DNA of 64,000 bases. Source: Caulobacterales bacterium (GTDB lineage Bacteria; Pseudomonadota; Alphaproteobacteria; Caulobacterales; Caulobacteraceae). Shown one piece after another: positions 28,066 through 36,878 of this stretch. Within the stretch, counting starts at the first letter, position 1; each line of letters starts with the position of its first letter. The stretch covers positions 111,494 through 175,493 of the forward strand of contig JACPDR010000007.1 in NCBI GenBank assembly GCA_016183935.1, written 5' to 3'. Made by a program: the position numbers and the translations under genes. Below the pieces are notes generated by a model that saw nothing but the letters and a program-made list of their open reading frames with translations, had not been told where the DNA came from and made no database searches.

Positions 28066-28578
28066 TCACAGCTTCCCGAACGCCACGCCCTTCCAGCCCC
28101 AGCCGCCCTCGGCCGCCGCCTTGTGCAGCGGGCCTTTGATCTCGCCGGTGTTGAACTTGTAGTCGTAGATCTCGCCCCACGACCCGTCCTCGCGGAAGGC
28201 GTAGACGGTCTCGAAGCTCATCTCCCACTTCTGGCCCTTGAACCCGGACGCGGCGAGGGTCAGTTCCGGCACGCCGGCGCGCCATTCGACCTCCCATTCC
28301 TGGTCAGCCGAGCGCACCACGCCGCGCGCCTCGTCGAGCTTCATCAGCACCTTGAACACCCGCTGGATGCCGGCCTTGGCGAAGATCTCGTACCATTCGG
28401 CGTCGACGATCTTCCATTCGGCGACCAGGTCGACGCCCTCCGGCTTGCCGTCGCGGACCACGAACGGCGCGGTGTCCCGGTTCAGCCCCAGCAGGCGTTT
28501 GCGCAGCGCCGCCACGGACTCGCGCGGCACGCCCGCGGGCGCGGATCGACTGCCGGTCAGCCAGCTGAAAATGCCCAT
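28066..28578 (-). CDS. Conserved hypothetical cytoplasmic protein
   Basis: 170 residues from ATG 28578. There is no signal peptide. The sequence is mixed alpha/beta: 'SVAALRKRLLGLNRDTAPFVV', 'VDLVAEWKIVDAEWYEIFAKA', 'VFKVLMKLDEARGVVRSADQE' and 'WGEIYDYKFNTGEIKGPLHKA'. It is rich in Trp, Lys and Glu with no known catalytic motif. It is the last gene of the long leftward run from thyA, separated by 66 bp from the gene before it. No family could be named. Confidence 0.7.
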   Translation of the reverse strand: MGIFSWLTGSRSAPAGVPRESVAALRKRLLGLNRDTAPFVVRDGKPEGVDLVAEWKIVDAEWYEIFAKAGIQRVFKVLMKLDEARGVVRSADQEWEVEWRAGVPELTLAASGFKGQKWEMSFETVYAFREDGSWGEIYDYKFNTGEIKGPLHKAAAEGGWGWKGVAFGKL

Positions 28579-28644
28579 TTCAGGTCCCCCGACCCCCACC
28601 CGGTCAGCCGGGCGCGCCGGAACCTTCGCACAATGCCGGCGCGG

Positions 28645-29052
28645 TCACCACCAGTCGTCCTCGCTGAACTCTCCGTCGACGGCCGCCAGGCACATGTCCG
28701 ACGCCGCCGAGAGCTGGGCCGGCGTCAGCGAGTCATAGAAGGCATAGGAGCTGCCGATGGCCTGCCGGCTCTCGACGTCGCCCATGGCCCCGGCCGCCTT
28801 CCGTCCGTAGGCGGCGTAGCCCGCCAGCACCGCCGCGTGGTCGCCCGTGGCCCGGCCCTCGCGGATGGCGTTGCTCATCGTGCCGAGGATGGTCGTGCAG
28901 ACCACCAGCGTCGGACGCTCCGGCGGCGCGTCGCCATCGGGCGCGACCCCGGTCCGGGCGGCGGCCGAGCTGACCGGCGGTTCCTGCGCGGCGCAGGCCG
29001 CCGACGCCGTCAGGGCGAGGGCCGCCGCGATCGCCGGCCCCCGACGGTTCAC
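28645..29052 (-). CDS. Secreted hypothetical protein
   Basis: 135 residues from GTG 29052, which overlaps the upstream YbjQ-like stop as GTGA. A signal peptide (AIAAALALTASAACAA) is followed by a helical domain with 'LVVCTTILGTMSNAIREGR', 'YAAYGRKAAGAMG' and 'LSAASDMCLAAVDG'. Two mature Cys could pair. There is no known family. The location after a cytoplasmic YbjQ protein in the thyA operon gives no clear role. Confidence 0.65.
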   Translation of the reverse strand: MNRRGPAIAAALALTASAACAAQEPPVSSAAARTGVAPDGDAPPERPTLVVCTTILGTMSNAIREGRATGDHAAVLAGYAAYGRKAAGAMGDVESRQAIGSSYAFYDSLTPAQLSAASDMCLAAVDGEFSEDDWW

Positions 29053-29369
29053 GCCGGCTCCACCACCGCCGCCGTGCCGTAAGCCAGCACCTCGGTGATG
29101 CCCGGCATGATCTCGTTGGCGTCGTAGCGCATGGCGAGGATGGCGTTGGCGCCCATGGCCCGGGCGTGGTCGACTAGGTCCTCATAGGCCTCTTGCCGCG
29201 CCGCCTCGGCCAGCTTCACATAGGCCCCGACGCGCCCGCCGATCATCGACTGCACCCCGCCGACGACATCGGAGACGACGTTGCGCGACCGCACCGTGAT
29301 GCCGCGCACGACCCCGAGGGTGCTGACGACCCGATGGCCGGGAATGTCATTGGTGGTCACGATCAGCAT
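29049..29369 (-). CDS. YbjQ/DUF74 (heavy-metal-binding domain) family protein
   Basis: 106 residues from ATG 29369 (GGAGA ribosome site). 'VTTNDIPGHRVVSTLGVVRGI', 'GGVQSMIGGRVGAYVKL', 'AMGANAILAMRYD' and 'VLAYGTAAVV' are the standard YbjQ pattern, which forms a beta-sandwich pentamer. The name heavy-metal-binding is historical and the function is unknown. It starts 14 bp after folA on the same strand, so it is probably co-transcribed. Confidence 0.88.
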   Translation of the reverse strand: MLIVTTNDIPGHRVVSTLGVVRGITVRSRNVVSDVVGGVQSMIGGRVGAYVKLAEAARQEAYEDLVDHARAMGANAILAMRYDANEIMPGITEVLAYGTAAVVEPA

Positions 29370-29383
29370 GGGCGTCTCCCGAT

Positions 29384-29898
<515 letters not shown>

Positions 29899-29899
<1 letters not shown>

Positions 29900-30195
29900 C
29901 AGCGGGGCTCCAGCCAGTGCAGCCACTTCCGCTGCATGGCCTGTTCAAGATCGATCCCCGCCCGGTCGCAATAGATCAGCAGCATGCCCAGCACATCCGC
30001 CGCCTCGTCGCCCAGCTTGCCGGCGTCGGCGGCGCCGCGCGCCCGGCCGCTCATGCGCAGGTGCTCGGCGGTCAGCTCGCCCAGCTCCTCCTGCACCTTG
30101 AGCAGGGCCCAGTCGCCGGACCGCTCGATGCCGTGCTCGGCCGCATAGATGTCGGAGATGCGCAGGACGGAGGCGCTGAGGTCGGCGAGATTCAT
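29899..30195 (-). CDS. MazG-like nucleotide pyrophosphohydrolase
   Basis: 98 residues from ATG 30195, which overlaps the TIR-like gene stop as ATGA. The all-alpha NTP pyrophosphatase motif EExxE-ExxD is visible: Glu36, Glu37 and Glu40 in 'VQEELGEL', then Glu64 and Asp67 in 'GDEAADVLGML'. These bind Mg and hydrolyse NTP or dNTP to the monophosphate and pyrophosphate. In this context dUTP, dCTP or damaged nucleotides are plausible substrates, supplying dUMP for ThyA. That substrate is an inference from neighbours. Confidence 0.82.
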
Positions 30196-31043
30196 GTGAC
30201 GGTTCCCCATCGGGCCGCCAGCGATCCGAGCGGCGGAGTCGGGGTCCAGGCTTCCTCGGGGTCGCCTCCGACCGGAACGAAATAGCCGTAGGCGCGCGCC
30301 CAGACCTCGCCGACGGCCTGCTGGAACGCCGTCCTGGCGACGTCCTCGTCCACCTGGCCGGCGAGGACCCCGTCCGCCATGCTGTTGAGGAAGCTGAAGA
30401 CGAGGGACAGGGCGTCGGTCGCCGACCCGTCGGCGTCCTCGGCGATATGAAAGGGGATGCCCGCCTTGAGCAGATCGCGCGCCTTCGCCAGGGGCGCGGA
30501 CTCCCAGGCGTCGACCATCAGCAGGGCGCGCTGACGGGCGGATTCCGGCACCCGGGGAGCCTCGCTGGCGGCGGCCGGCAGCGCCGACGGTTCGATGCGG
30601 AGCGCCTCGCGAAGCCGGTTGCAGGCCGGCCCCAGGGCGGCGCGCAGATTGCCGTCCTGCCGGTCCGCGACGTAGCGCAGGGGCTCGAGGCCCACGAGAT
30701 CCGTGGGCAGGCGAAGTTCGGCGTCATGCGGCATGACGAAGAAGCATCGTCTGGGCCCGAGGGCGCCGATGAACAGGCCCAGTTCGAATATGACGTTGTC
30801 CCGCACGGTCGGGAGTGTCTGCCCCCGAAGCTGGACCACGTCGTCCGGCGTGAAGACGAAGGCCGCGAACTCCGCCTGCCGGCTCCGGGCGTACAGGTCC
30901 GCGAGCGCCGCGCTGATCGGCTGGAAGACGCCCTGCGGCCATACGGTCGGCTCGCAGTCGAACTCCAGGTTTTCCTGGATGGCGTAGGCGACGGGCAGGC
31001 CCTCGACCGACGAGCCGATGAACAGGGCCGGTCGCCGGATCAC
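30192..31043 (-). CDS. TIR-like predicted nucleotide-binding protein (PF10137/Cap12-TIR type)
   Basis: 283 residues from GTG 31043, which overlaps the thyA stop as GTGA. Residues 5-125 match the CAP12/PCTIR TIR-like family: '[19 protein letters not shown]', '[18 protein letters not shown]', '[12 protein letters not shown]', '[18 protein letters not shown]', 'RCFFVMP' and '[13 protein letters not shown]'. Glu87 in VIFELG is the expected catalytic Glu for NAD cleavage. Members act as abortive-infection effectors, e.g. in TIR-STING and other CBASS systems, or have unknown roles. The C-terminal 150 residues are helical; '[21 protein letters not shown]' recalls membrane-free helical modules attached to such domains. 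It sits inside a deoxynucleotide operon, which is unusual. Confidence 0.85.
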   Translation of the reverse strand: MIRRPALFIGSSVEGLPVAYAIQENLEFDCEPTVWPQGVFQPISAALADLYARSRQAEFAAFVFTPDDVVQLRGQTLPTVRDNVIFELGLFIGALGPRRCFFVMPHDAELRLPTDLVGLEPLRYVADRQDGNLRAALGPACNRLREALRIEPSALPAAASEAPRVPESARQRALLMVDAWESAPLAKARDLLKAGIPFHIAEDADGSATDALSLVFSFLNSMADGVLAGQVDEDVARTAFQQAVGEVWARAYGYFVPVGGDPEEAWTPTPPLGSLAARWGTVT

Positions 31044-31897
31044 TTGGAGACGAGCGCCTTGATATGCGGCCAGGGCTCGTAGCCCTCCAGCGCGAAGTCC
31101 TCCAGCCGGTAGGCGAACAGATCGTCTTTCGGGGCGATCGTCATGGTCGGCAGCGGCAGCGGCTCCCGCGCCAGCTGCGTCGCCGCCTGCTCCACATGGT
31201 TCAGATACAGGTGGGCGTCGCCGAAGGTGTGCACGAACTCGCCGGGCTTCAGCCCGACCACCTGCGCCACCATCATGGTCAGCAGCGCGTAGCTGGCGAT
31301 GTTGAACGGCACCCCCAGGAAGACGTCGGCCGAGCGCTGGTACAGCTGGCAGCTCAGCTTCCCGTCGGCGACGAAGAACTGGAACAGGCAGTGGCACGGC
31401 GGCAGGGCCATGTCGTCGACATCGGCCGGGTTCCATGCGCTGACGATGTGCCGGCGTCCGTTGGGATTGGTCTTCAGCCCCTCGATCAGCTTTTCGATCT
31501 GGTCGATGACCCGCCCGTCCGGCGCCGCCCACGACCGCCACTGCTTGCCGTAGACCGGCCCCAGCTCGCCTTCGGCGTCGGCCCACTCGTCCCAGATGCT
31601 GACGCCGTTGTCCTTCAGCCAGCCGATATTGGTCTCGCCGCGCAGGAACCACAGCAGCTCGACGATGATCGAGCGCAGATGCAGCTTCTTGGTGGTCAGG
31701 ATCGGAAAGCCCTTCGACAGGTCGAAGCGCATCTGCCGCCCGAACACGCCCAGCGTCCCGGTCCCCGTCCGGTCGTCCCGCCGCGCCCCGTTGTCGAGGA
31801 TGTCGCGCAGCAGATTCAGGTACTGCCACTCGGGATGATCGGCCGCGACGGCTCCGGTGCGGGCCTGCGGATCGGCGAGGGCGACGGCGGCGTTCAT
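31040..31897 (-). CDS. thyA: Thymidylate synthase
   Basis: 285 residues from ATG 31897. It converts dUMP to dTMP with 5,10-methylenetetrahydrofolate, giving dihydrofolate for FolA. '[21 protein letters not shown]' (dUMP phosphate Arg), '[14 protein letters not shown]', '[13 protein letters not shown]' (catalytic Cys), '[20 protein letters not shown]' and '[12 protein letters not shown]' are all canonical. It heads a leftward series of overlapping genes: TIR-like, MazG-like, folA. The 20 extra N-terminal residues before '[10 protein letters not shown]' are common in relatives. Confidence 0.95.
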   Translation of the reverse strand: MNAAVALADPQARTGAVAADHPEWQYLNLLRDILDNGARRDDRTGTGTLGVFGRQMRFDLSKGFPILTTKKLHLRSIIVELLWFLRGETNIGWLKDNGVSIWDEWADAEGELGPVYGKQWRSWAAPDGRVIDQIEKLIEGLKTNPNGRRHIVSAWNPADVDDMALPPCHCLFQFFVADGKLSCQLYQRSADVFLGVPFNIASYALLTMMVAQVVGLKPGEFVHTFGDAHLYLNHVEQAATQLAREPLPLPTMTIAPKDDLFAYRLEDFALEGYEPWPHIKALVSK

Positions 31898-31979
31898 GGG
31901 CGTAGTTTGACGCCGATTCGCGGCCTCCAGGCAGAGGCCGCGAATCACTTGCCCACAGTCCAGCGGACCTTTCCCCGGT

Positions 31980-32702
31980 TCAGACCAGCTTCTTCCCCAC
32001 CAGCAGCGCCCCCAGTTCGCTCGACGCCCCGTCGAAGAACCCGGCCTCCTTCGGCGCGGTCTTCGGGTTGTTCCAGGTGCCGAAGATCATGTCGATCAGC
32101 GGCAGGTCGCAGTAGTTCGACCGGTGCACACCCCGCTCATGGTGCGCCGCGTGCATCTCCGGCCGGGCGATGAACCACCCCAGCCAGTGCGGCGTGCGCA
32201 CATTGGCGTGGGTGAACATGGCCATGAAGCTGTTGACCAGCACGATCGGGATCACCGCCTCGACCGACAGGCCGACGATCCACACCAGCGCCAGGCTGCC
32301 CTGCAGGGTGAAGCCGAGCATGTCGAGCGGGTGGAACCAGAAGGCCCCATACACATCGACCCGCTCGGCCGAGTGGTGGGTCTGGTGCAGGTGCCGCCAC
32401 AGGAAGTCCACGCCGTGCATGGTCCGGTGCCACAGGTACATGGCCAGCTGGAACGTCACGAGGCCGACGCCAAGCTGAAGCCACAACGGCTGCGCCGTCA
32501 GGTCGATCAGGCGGTGCTCGGCGAGGAAGGCGTCCCAGACGAGCGGCGCGGACAGGGCCACCGTCATATAGACCGCGAACGCCGCCAGACCCTTGAGCCG
32601 CCAGCCCGGCGTTGAGGGATAGTCACGGGGCCTCCAGACGGTGTCCAGCAGGATGAAGCCGGCGAACATCGCCGTTATGGAAACGGTTACAACATTGATC
32701 AT
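31980..32702 (-). CDS. Sterol desaturase/fatty acid hydroxylase family membrane protein
   Basis: 240 residues from ATG 32702. Four hydrophobic segments surround the diiron His clusters: '[25 protein letters not shown]' in parts (HxxxH and HxxHH), 'FTHANVRTP', and '[21 protein letters not shown]'. These eight His bind the non-haem diiron centre that hydroxylates or desaturates a lipid at the membrane. The substrate may be a carotenoid, hopanoid or fatty acid. A TetR regulator is divergent 185 bp away and may control it. Confidence 0.9.
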   Translation of the reverse strand: MINVVTVSITAMFAGFILLDTVWRPRDYPSTPGWRLKGLAAFAVYMTVALSAPLVWDAFLAEHRLIDLTAQPLWLQLGVGLVTFQLAMYLWHRTMHGVDFLWRHLHQTHHSAERVDVYGAFWFHPLDMLGFTLQGSLALVWIVGLSVEAVIPIVLVNSFMAMFTHANVRTPHWLGWFIARPEMHAAHHERGVHRSNYCDLPLIDMIFGTWNNPKTAPKEAGFFDGASSELGALLVGKKLV

Positions 32703-32887
32703 TCTTAACCTCCGAGGGGGCGATCTGGGGAGGCCGGAGTGATAAAAGGCGCTGCCGCACACGGTTAGCCGTCGCGTGGTCCAGTGAGCCGACGGGGCGT
32801 ATTTCCCACCAATTTTCAACGCCATCCGGCCTGCGGTCGCCCGTTCCGCGATCCGGTCATGTGGCCGAAATGAGGAAAACCGCACTC

Positions 32888-33538
32888 ATGGTGCAGTCCC
32901 TGCTTCGCGAAAGGCCCCCGATCCGCGTCTCCCGGGGCGAGCAGACGCGCGACCGGATCATGGACGTGGCCGAGACCTCGGTGCTGGCCAAGGGCTTCGC
33001 CGCCACCTCGATCGACGAGATCCTGTACGAGGCCGGCATCACCAAGAGCGGCTTCTTCTACCATTTCCGCGACAAGAACGACCTCGCCCTGGCCCTGCTC
33101 GAGCGGTTCCGCGACCGCGACCTCAGCGTCTTCGAAGAGATGTTCCGCCGCGCCGACGAACTCAGCGACGATCCGCTCCACGCCTATCTCGTCGGCCTCA
33201 AGCTGCTGGCCGAGACCATGGCCGACATCCAGGCCGCGCGGCCCGGCTGTCTCGTCGCCACCTTCGTTTATCAGGACCAGCAGTTCGACGCCCGCGTCCG
33301 CGCCATTCTGATTGAGATCACCGAAACCTGGCGCGCCCAGTTCATCGGGCGGATCGAAGCCATCGCCGCCGTCCATCCGCCGCGGGTCGAGGTCGATCTC
33401 GAGGCCCTCGCCGATATGCTGCTGACCGTCATCGACGGCGCCATCGTCGTGGCCAAGGCCCTTGGCCGCCCCCGCATGCTGGAGGACCAGATCCTCGCAT
33501 ACCGCGCCTACGTCCGCACGGTGTTCCTCGGGACGTAA
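32888..33538 (+). CDS. TetR/AcrR family transcriptional regulator
   Basis: 216 residues from ATG 32888; ATG 32870 or GTG 32861 would add 6 or 9 residues. The N-terminal HTH reads 'GEQTRDRIMDVAETSVLAKGF', then 'ATSIDEILYEAGITKSGFFYHF' and 'RDKNDLALALLERF', a complete TetR domain. The C-terminal helices ('ARPGCLVATFVYQDQQFD') form the ligand domain, with a conserved Cys seen in TetR_C proteins such as the CGL group. A divergent sterol desaturase-like gene is the likely target. No clear operator palindrome was found between them. Confidence 0.88.
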   Translation: MVQSLLRERPPIRVSRGEQTRDRIMDVAETSVLAKGFAATSIDEILYEAGITKSGFFYHFRDKNDLALALLERFRDRDLSVFEEMFRRADELSDDPLHAYLVGLKLLAETMADIQAARPGCLVATFVYQDQQFDARVRAILIEITETWRAQFIGRIEAIAAVHPPRVEVDLEALADMLLTVIDGAIVVAKALGRPRMLEDQILAYRAYVRTVFLGT

Positions 33539-33580
33539 GGCGGAGAGGCGGTGGGTTCCCCTTCTCCCCTTGCCCGGAGT

Positions 33581-34129
33581 CTACCCCCGGAACCCGTCCG
33601 CCTCCAGAAACGCCTGCTCCTCCGCCGTTGTCTCCCGGCCCAGCGCCCGGTTGCGATGCGGAAAGCGGCCGAAGCGCTCGATGACGGCGTGATGATGCTC
33701 GGCCCAGCGATCGTCGGCGGGCCGCTCCATGGCCTGGAACAGCGCCACCTGCCGGTCCTGCAGGGCCTGGTCCTCGGCGTGCTGCAACGGCAGGTAGAAG
33801 AAGCGTCGCAGGTCGTTCTCCACCAACCGGTCGAAGCCCGCGTCCAGCGCCTTCACTGCGAACATCCGCGCCAGCGGGTCGGTGGCGAAGGCGTGCGCCG
33901 TCCCCCGGAAACAGTTCCTCGGGAACTGGTCCAGCAGGACCAGCAGCGCCAGCACCCCTTCAGGCGTCTCGCTCCAATGATCCAGCTCGCGCCGTGCCGC
34001 CGCGAAATGCGCGTCCCTGAAGCGGTCGTGGAACAGGGCGTCGAAGGCGTCCTCCTTGGCGAACCACTTGCCTGGGCCGGCCTCTTTCCAGAAGGTGACG
34101 ACGTCGGCGGGGGTGATCTGTTGGTTCAT
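33581..34129 (-). CDS. DUF924 family protein
   Basis: 182 residues from ATG 34129. 'ADVVTFWKEAGPGKWFAKEDAFD' opens the family pattern. 'LALLVLLDQFPRNCFRGTAHAFATD' is the DUF924 signature. 'RFFYLPLQHAEDQALQDRQV' and 'FGRFPHRNRALGRETTAEEQAFLE' complete it. The fold is alpha-helical TPR-like; function is unknown. The start lies only 9 bp from the ATG of the divergent gene at 34139, so both promoters must lie within coding sequence or one gene starts further in. Confidence 0.92.
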   Translation of the reverse strand: MNQQITPADVVTFWKEAGPGKWFAKEDAFDALFHDRFRDAHFAAARRELDHWSETPEGVLALLVLLDQFPRNCFRGTAHAFATDPLARMFAVKALDAGFDRLVENDLRRFFYLPLQHAEDQALQDRQVALFQAMERPADDRWAEHHHAVIERFGRFPHRNRALGRETTAEEQAFLEADGFRG

Positions 34130-34138
34130 GATCGGAAC

Positions 34139-34675
34139 ATGGTGGAGCAGCGGCCGACTTTCCATGCCCCGGCCGAAGCCCGGCTGGACGCCGAGGTTCG
34201 CGTCGACGACCGCCGCGTCGATCCGCGCACGGTCGCCTTCGAACAGTTCGGGTTCGGCAAAGAGGCCGACCCCCCGCTGCCGCTGCATTCTTTCGTGCTG
34301 GTCGCGGCGCCGGAGGCGTTCCTTGACCGGTTCCGCCCGCTGTTCGAGCGCGCGATGGCTGAACTCCGCGACGACGATGCCCGGTACGGCTACGATTCGG
34401 CGCTCGACTCGCCCCGGCCCACGAGCCTGGAGGAACTGTTCGGCCTCTCCCGCGACGACCGGATGCGCGTCATGAGCTTCTTCTGGCCGGAGATCTTGTC
34501 GATGTATGTCGATGCGCCTGACGAGCGCCTGTGCTGGGTGGGTATGAGCGTCGAGGATATCGCCTTGGCCGACGGTCATCTGCGCATCGCGGGAACGGTG
34601 CGCCGTCCGGTCCGCCGGGCGGGCCGGGGCCTGACCGGAGCCGTCCGCCGCCTTCTCGCCCGCTTGCGCCCGTGA
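34139..34675 (+). CDS. Hypothetical protein divergent from DUF924
   Basis: 178 residues from ATG 34139 (weak GGA site). There is no signal peptide. 'PAEARLDAEVRVDDRRVD', 'GKEADPPLPLHSFVLVAAPEA', 'RFRPLFERAMAELRDDDA' and 'MSFFWPEILSMYVDAPDE' are visible, with a basic C-terminus ('RAGRGLTGAVRRLLARLRP'). It appears to be a soluble alpha/beta protein of no named family. It is 23 bp upstream of the ilvC-like gene, so the two may be co-transcribed. Confidence 0.65.
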   Translation: MVEQRPTFHAPAEARLDAEVRVDDRRVDPRTVAFEQFGFGKEADPPLPLHSFVLVAAPEAFLDRFRPLFERAMAELRDDDARYGYDSALDSPRPTSLEELFGLSRDDRMRVMSFFWPEILSMYVDAPDERLCWVGMSVEDIALADGHLRIAGTVRRPVRRAGRGLTGAVRRLLARLRP

Positions 34676-34697
34676 AGCATTCGGTCAGGATCGCTCG

Positions 34698-35696
34698 ATG
34701 ACCCCGCTCCCCGTCTTCCATGATCGCGACTGCGATCTGTCGATCATCCGCGGCAAGCGCGTCGCCGTCATCGGCTACGGCAGCCAGGGCCGCACCCACG
34801 CCCTCAACCTGCGCGACTCCGGCGTCACCGACATCGTCGTCGGCCTCAAGGCGGCCTCCGCCACCCGGGCGAAGGCCGAGGCCGATGGGTTTCCGGTCCT
34901 GACCGCCGGCGACGCCGCCGCCGCCGACGTGGTCGCCGTCATGGTTTCGGACGAGGCCCACCGCGACCTGTGGCGCGACGAGCTGGAGCCCAACATCAAA
35001 CCCGGCGCCGCCCTTATCTTCGCCCACGGCCTGTCGGTCCGCTTCGGCCTGGTCGAACCGCGCCCCGACCTCGACGTCATCCTGGCCTCGCCCAAGGGCA
35101 TCGGGCCGCGCATCCGCGACCTCTATGTCGAGGGGGAGGGGGTCTTCGCCCTGTTCGGCGTGCACCAGGACGCCAGCGGCGGCGCCCACGCCCTGGGCCT
35201 TTCCTACGCCGCCGCGCTCGGCTGCGGCCGCAAGGGCATTCTCGAAACGACCTTCGCCGCCGAGTGCGAGAGCGACCTGTTCGGCGAGCAGGTGGTGCTG
35301 TGCGGCGGCGTCGGCCAGTTGATCGATGCGGCGTTCACCAAGCTGGTCGAGGCCGGCTATCCGCCCGAGGTGGCGTGGTTCGAATGCTTCTACGAGGTCA
35401 AGCTGGTCACCGACCTGATGTTCTCGATGGGCATCGCGGGCGCCTTCGGCCGCATCTCCAACACCGCCGAATACGGCGCCTACCTGACCGGCCCCCGCGT
35501 CATCGGCGAGGCCTCCAGGTCCGCCATGGACGCGGTCCTGGCCGAGGTCCGATCGGGCGCCTTCGTGAAGACGCTGATGGCCGACTACGACGCCGGCTCC
35601 CCCGACCTGCTGGCCCGCCGCAAGGCGCTGGGCCAACGCCCCATCGAGGCCGTCGGCGCGCATCTGGCCGCCGTGGCGGCGAAAGCCGTGGATTGA
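34698..35696 (+). CDS. ilvC: Ketol-acid reductoisomerase (NADP-dependent), divergent class I form
   Basis: 332 residues. It converts acetolactate or acetohydroxybutyrate to the dihydroxy acid in valine, isoleucine and leucine synthesis. 'IRGKRVAVIGYGSQGRTHALN' is the NADPH fold, and 'LKAASATRAKAEADG' the cofactor-loop region. 'ASPKGIGPRIRDLY' and 'ETTFAAECESDLFGEQVVLCGG' carry the catalytic Lys and the metal-binding Asp/Glu. Several positions differ from the usual family (KGIGPRI for KGPGHTV, 'SMGIAGAFGRISNTAEYGAY'). Without ilvI/ilvH nearby, this may be a second or lineage-specific copy, but the active-site residues are kept. Confidence 0.85.
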   Translation: MTPLPVFHDRDCDLSIIRGKRVAVIGYGSQGRTHALNLRDSGVTDIVVGLKAASATRAKAEADGFPVLTAGDAAAADVVAVMVSDEAHRDLWRDELEPNIKPGAALIFAHGLSVRFGLVEPRPDLDVILASPKGIGPRIRDLYVEGEGVFALFGVHQDASGGAHALGLSYAAALGCGRKGILETTFAAECESDLFGEQVVLCGGVGQLIDAAFTKLVEAGYPPEVAWFECFYEVKLVTDLMFSMGIAGAFGRISNTAEYGAYLTGPRVIGEASRSAMDAVLAEVRSGAFVKTLMADYDAGSPDLLARRKALGQRPIEAVGAHLAAVAAKAVD

Positions 35697-35779
35697 AGGG
35701 AGAGGAAAGGCGGGCGCCGGCGCGCCCGACCCGCGCTCAGCAATGAGCCCCCGCGGGGCAAATGCTAGCGCAAGAAAAA

Positions 35780-35856
35780 TGGTCGGAGTGATAGGATTCG
35801 AACCTACGACCCCTGCGTCCCGAACGCAGTGCTCTACCAGACTGAGCCACACTCCG
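35780..35856 (-). tRNA. tRNA-Pro (anticodon CGG)
   Basis: On the minus strand, CGGAGTG pairs with CACTCCG, followed by discriminator A and an encoded CCA (35782-35780). The D-loop GGCTCAGTCTGGTAGAGC, anticodon stem CTGCG/CGCAG with loop TTCGGGA, and T-loop GTTCGAATC are all present; 77 nt. A T-rich TTTTTC run follows immediately as a likely transcription end. Confidence 0.96.
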
Positions 35857-35870
35857 ACTTGAGGAGCGGG

Positions 35871-35899
35871 CTTATAACGATGGGGTTTGCCCCTCGCAA
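35871..35899 (-). promoter_or_regulatory. Promoter of tRNA-Pro
   Basis: On the minus strand, TTGCGA (35899-35894) and TATAAG (35876-35871) are 17 bp apart, about 15 bp upstream of the tRNA 5' end. It fits the housekeeping sigma factor. Confidence 0.55.
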
Positions 35900-35941
35900 G
35901 CGGGGAAACGCCCCGCCGCGAAATAGTCTGGAATCCGCGTC

Positions 35942-35970
35942 TTGCATCGCCCGCGGCCTTGTCGTATCTC
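35942..35970 (+). promoter_or_regulatory. Possible promoter of tRNA-Gln
   Basis: TTGCAT (35942-35947) and TATCTC (35965-35970) are 17 bp apart, about 40 bp upstream of tRNA-Gln. The -10 box is a weak match. Confidence 0.35.
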
Positions 35971-36012
35971 GCACGCCTCCCGGCGCTACGGCTCCGGAAA
36001 CGCCGGACCTGC

Positions 36013-36086
36013 TGGGGAATGGTGTAATGGTAACACTCCGGTTTTTGGTACCGTCATTCTAGGTTCGAGTCCTAGTTCCCCAGCCA
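36013..36086 (+). tRNA. tRNA-Gln (anticodon TTG)
   Basis: Acceptor TGGGGAA pairs with TTCCCCA, followed by discriminator G and an encoded CCA. The anticodon loop TTTTGGT gives TTG; the T-arm TAGGTTCGAGTCCTA is normal; 74 nt. The top pair of the anticodon stem is C-T rather than C-G, a small deviation. Confidence 0.95.
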
Positions 36087-36143
36087 TCCGCCCTTTCTGA
36101 AATTCCACCCCCAGGCGGCCGACGGCTGCGCCTGGCGACCGGT

Positions 36144-36746
36144 TCAGTGGGCTGACGGCGACTCCAGCGGCAGGCGGATGCGCACGCCTACCCCGGCCTC
36201 CGGCGCGGTCTCGATGCTCATCGATCCGCCGAGGTGCTCCACGAGCCCCTTCACCAGGGCCAGCCCCTCGCCGGGCTCCAGCGTCTCCGCGCCGACGCCC
36301 GAATCGCGCACCACCAGGCTGACGCCGCCCACGGCCCGCGAGAAGGCCACCGCGATCGAACCGCGGCGCTCGCCCGGGAAGGCGTGCCGGCAGGCGTTGG
36401 AGATCAGTTCGTGGGTGATGATGGCCAGCGGCAGCAGATGGCTGTCGGGCAGCAGGGCCGACTGGCCGCGCACGTCCAGCCGCACGGGCCGACCCGCGCA
36501 GGCGCGGGTCCAGAAGGCCGAGACGTCCTCGAGATAGCCGCCGAAGTCCAGCGGACCCGCCGCGGTCATCCGCCGGCTGATCAGCTCCATGGCGGCGGCG
36601 ACGTCGCTCAGCCACGTCAGATGACGCACGCTTTCCGGATCTGTGACGCTGCGCAGGCGGATGGCGACGAGGGTCTGCAACAGCTGGTAGCCCCCCAGCA
36701 GCCGGTGTTGATCTTCGACAATACCGTCTGCGGCGGCGGTAGCCAT
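36144..36746 (-). CDS. Short histidine kinase (HisKA_2/HWE-type with HATPase)
   Basis: 200 residues from ATG 36746 with a GGGGGA site. There is no membrane or PAS sensor. The dimerisation helix has a His in 'VEDQHRLLGGYQLLQTLVAIR', in the place of the HxxK/R region of HisKA_2 kinases. The ATPase domain has 'AIITHELISNACRHAFPGE' (N box), 'LVVRDSGVGAETL' (G1) and 'GEGLALVKGLVEHLGGSM' (G2). It would phosphorylate a receiver protein in the cytosol. A single-domain response regulator lies divergently next to it, a likely partner. Confidence 0.82.
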   Translation of the reverse strand: MATAAADGIVEDQHRLLGGYQLLQTLVAIRLRSVTDPESVRHLTWLSDVAAAMELISRRMTAAGPLDFGGYLEDVSAFWTRACAGRPVRLDVRGQSALLPDSHLLPLAIITHELISNACRHAFPGERRGSIAVAFSRAVGGVSLVVRDSGVGAETLEPGEGLALVKGLVEHLGGSMSIETAPEAGVGVRIRLPLESPSAH

Positions 36747-36878
36747 CGTTCCCCCGACGATTGAAAAGCCCAAGAATTGTTACTCCACACCGAACCAAAT
36801 AGCCAACGACGCGTTTGTCCGTCCGCTATCGGACACAGTGATGGTAAACGGGTCCGTTGGCGTGTCGGGGGATATGTG

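Noticed and set aside
33551..34138. 374-codon frame beginning at 33551 and continuing into the 34139 gene
   Set aside because: Its first 196 codons are antisense to DUF924 and have shadow-type composition; only the part from 34139 looks real.
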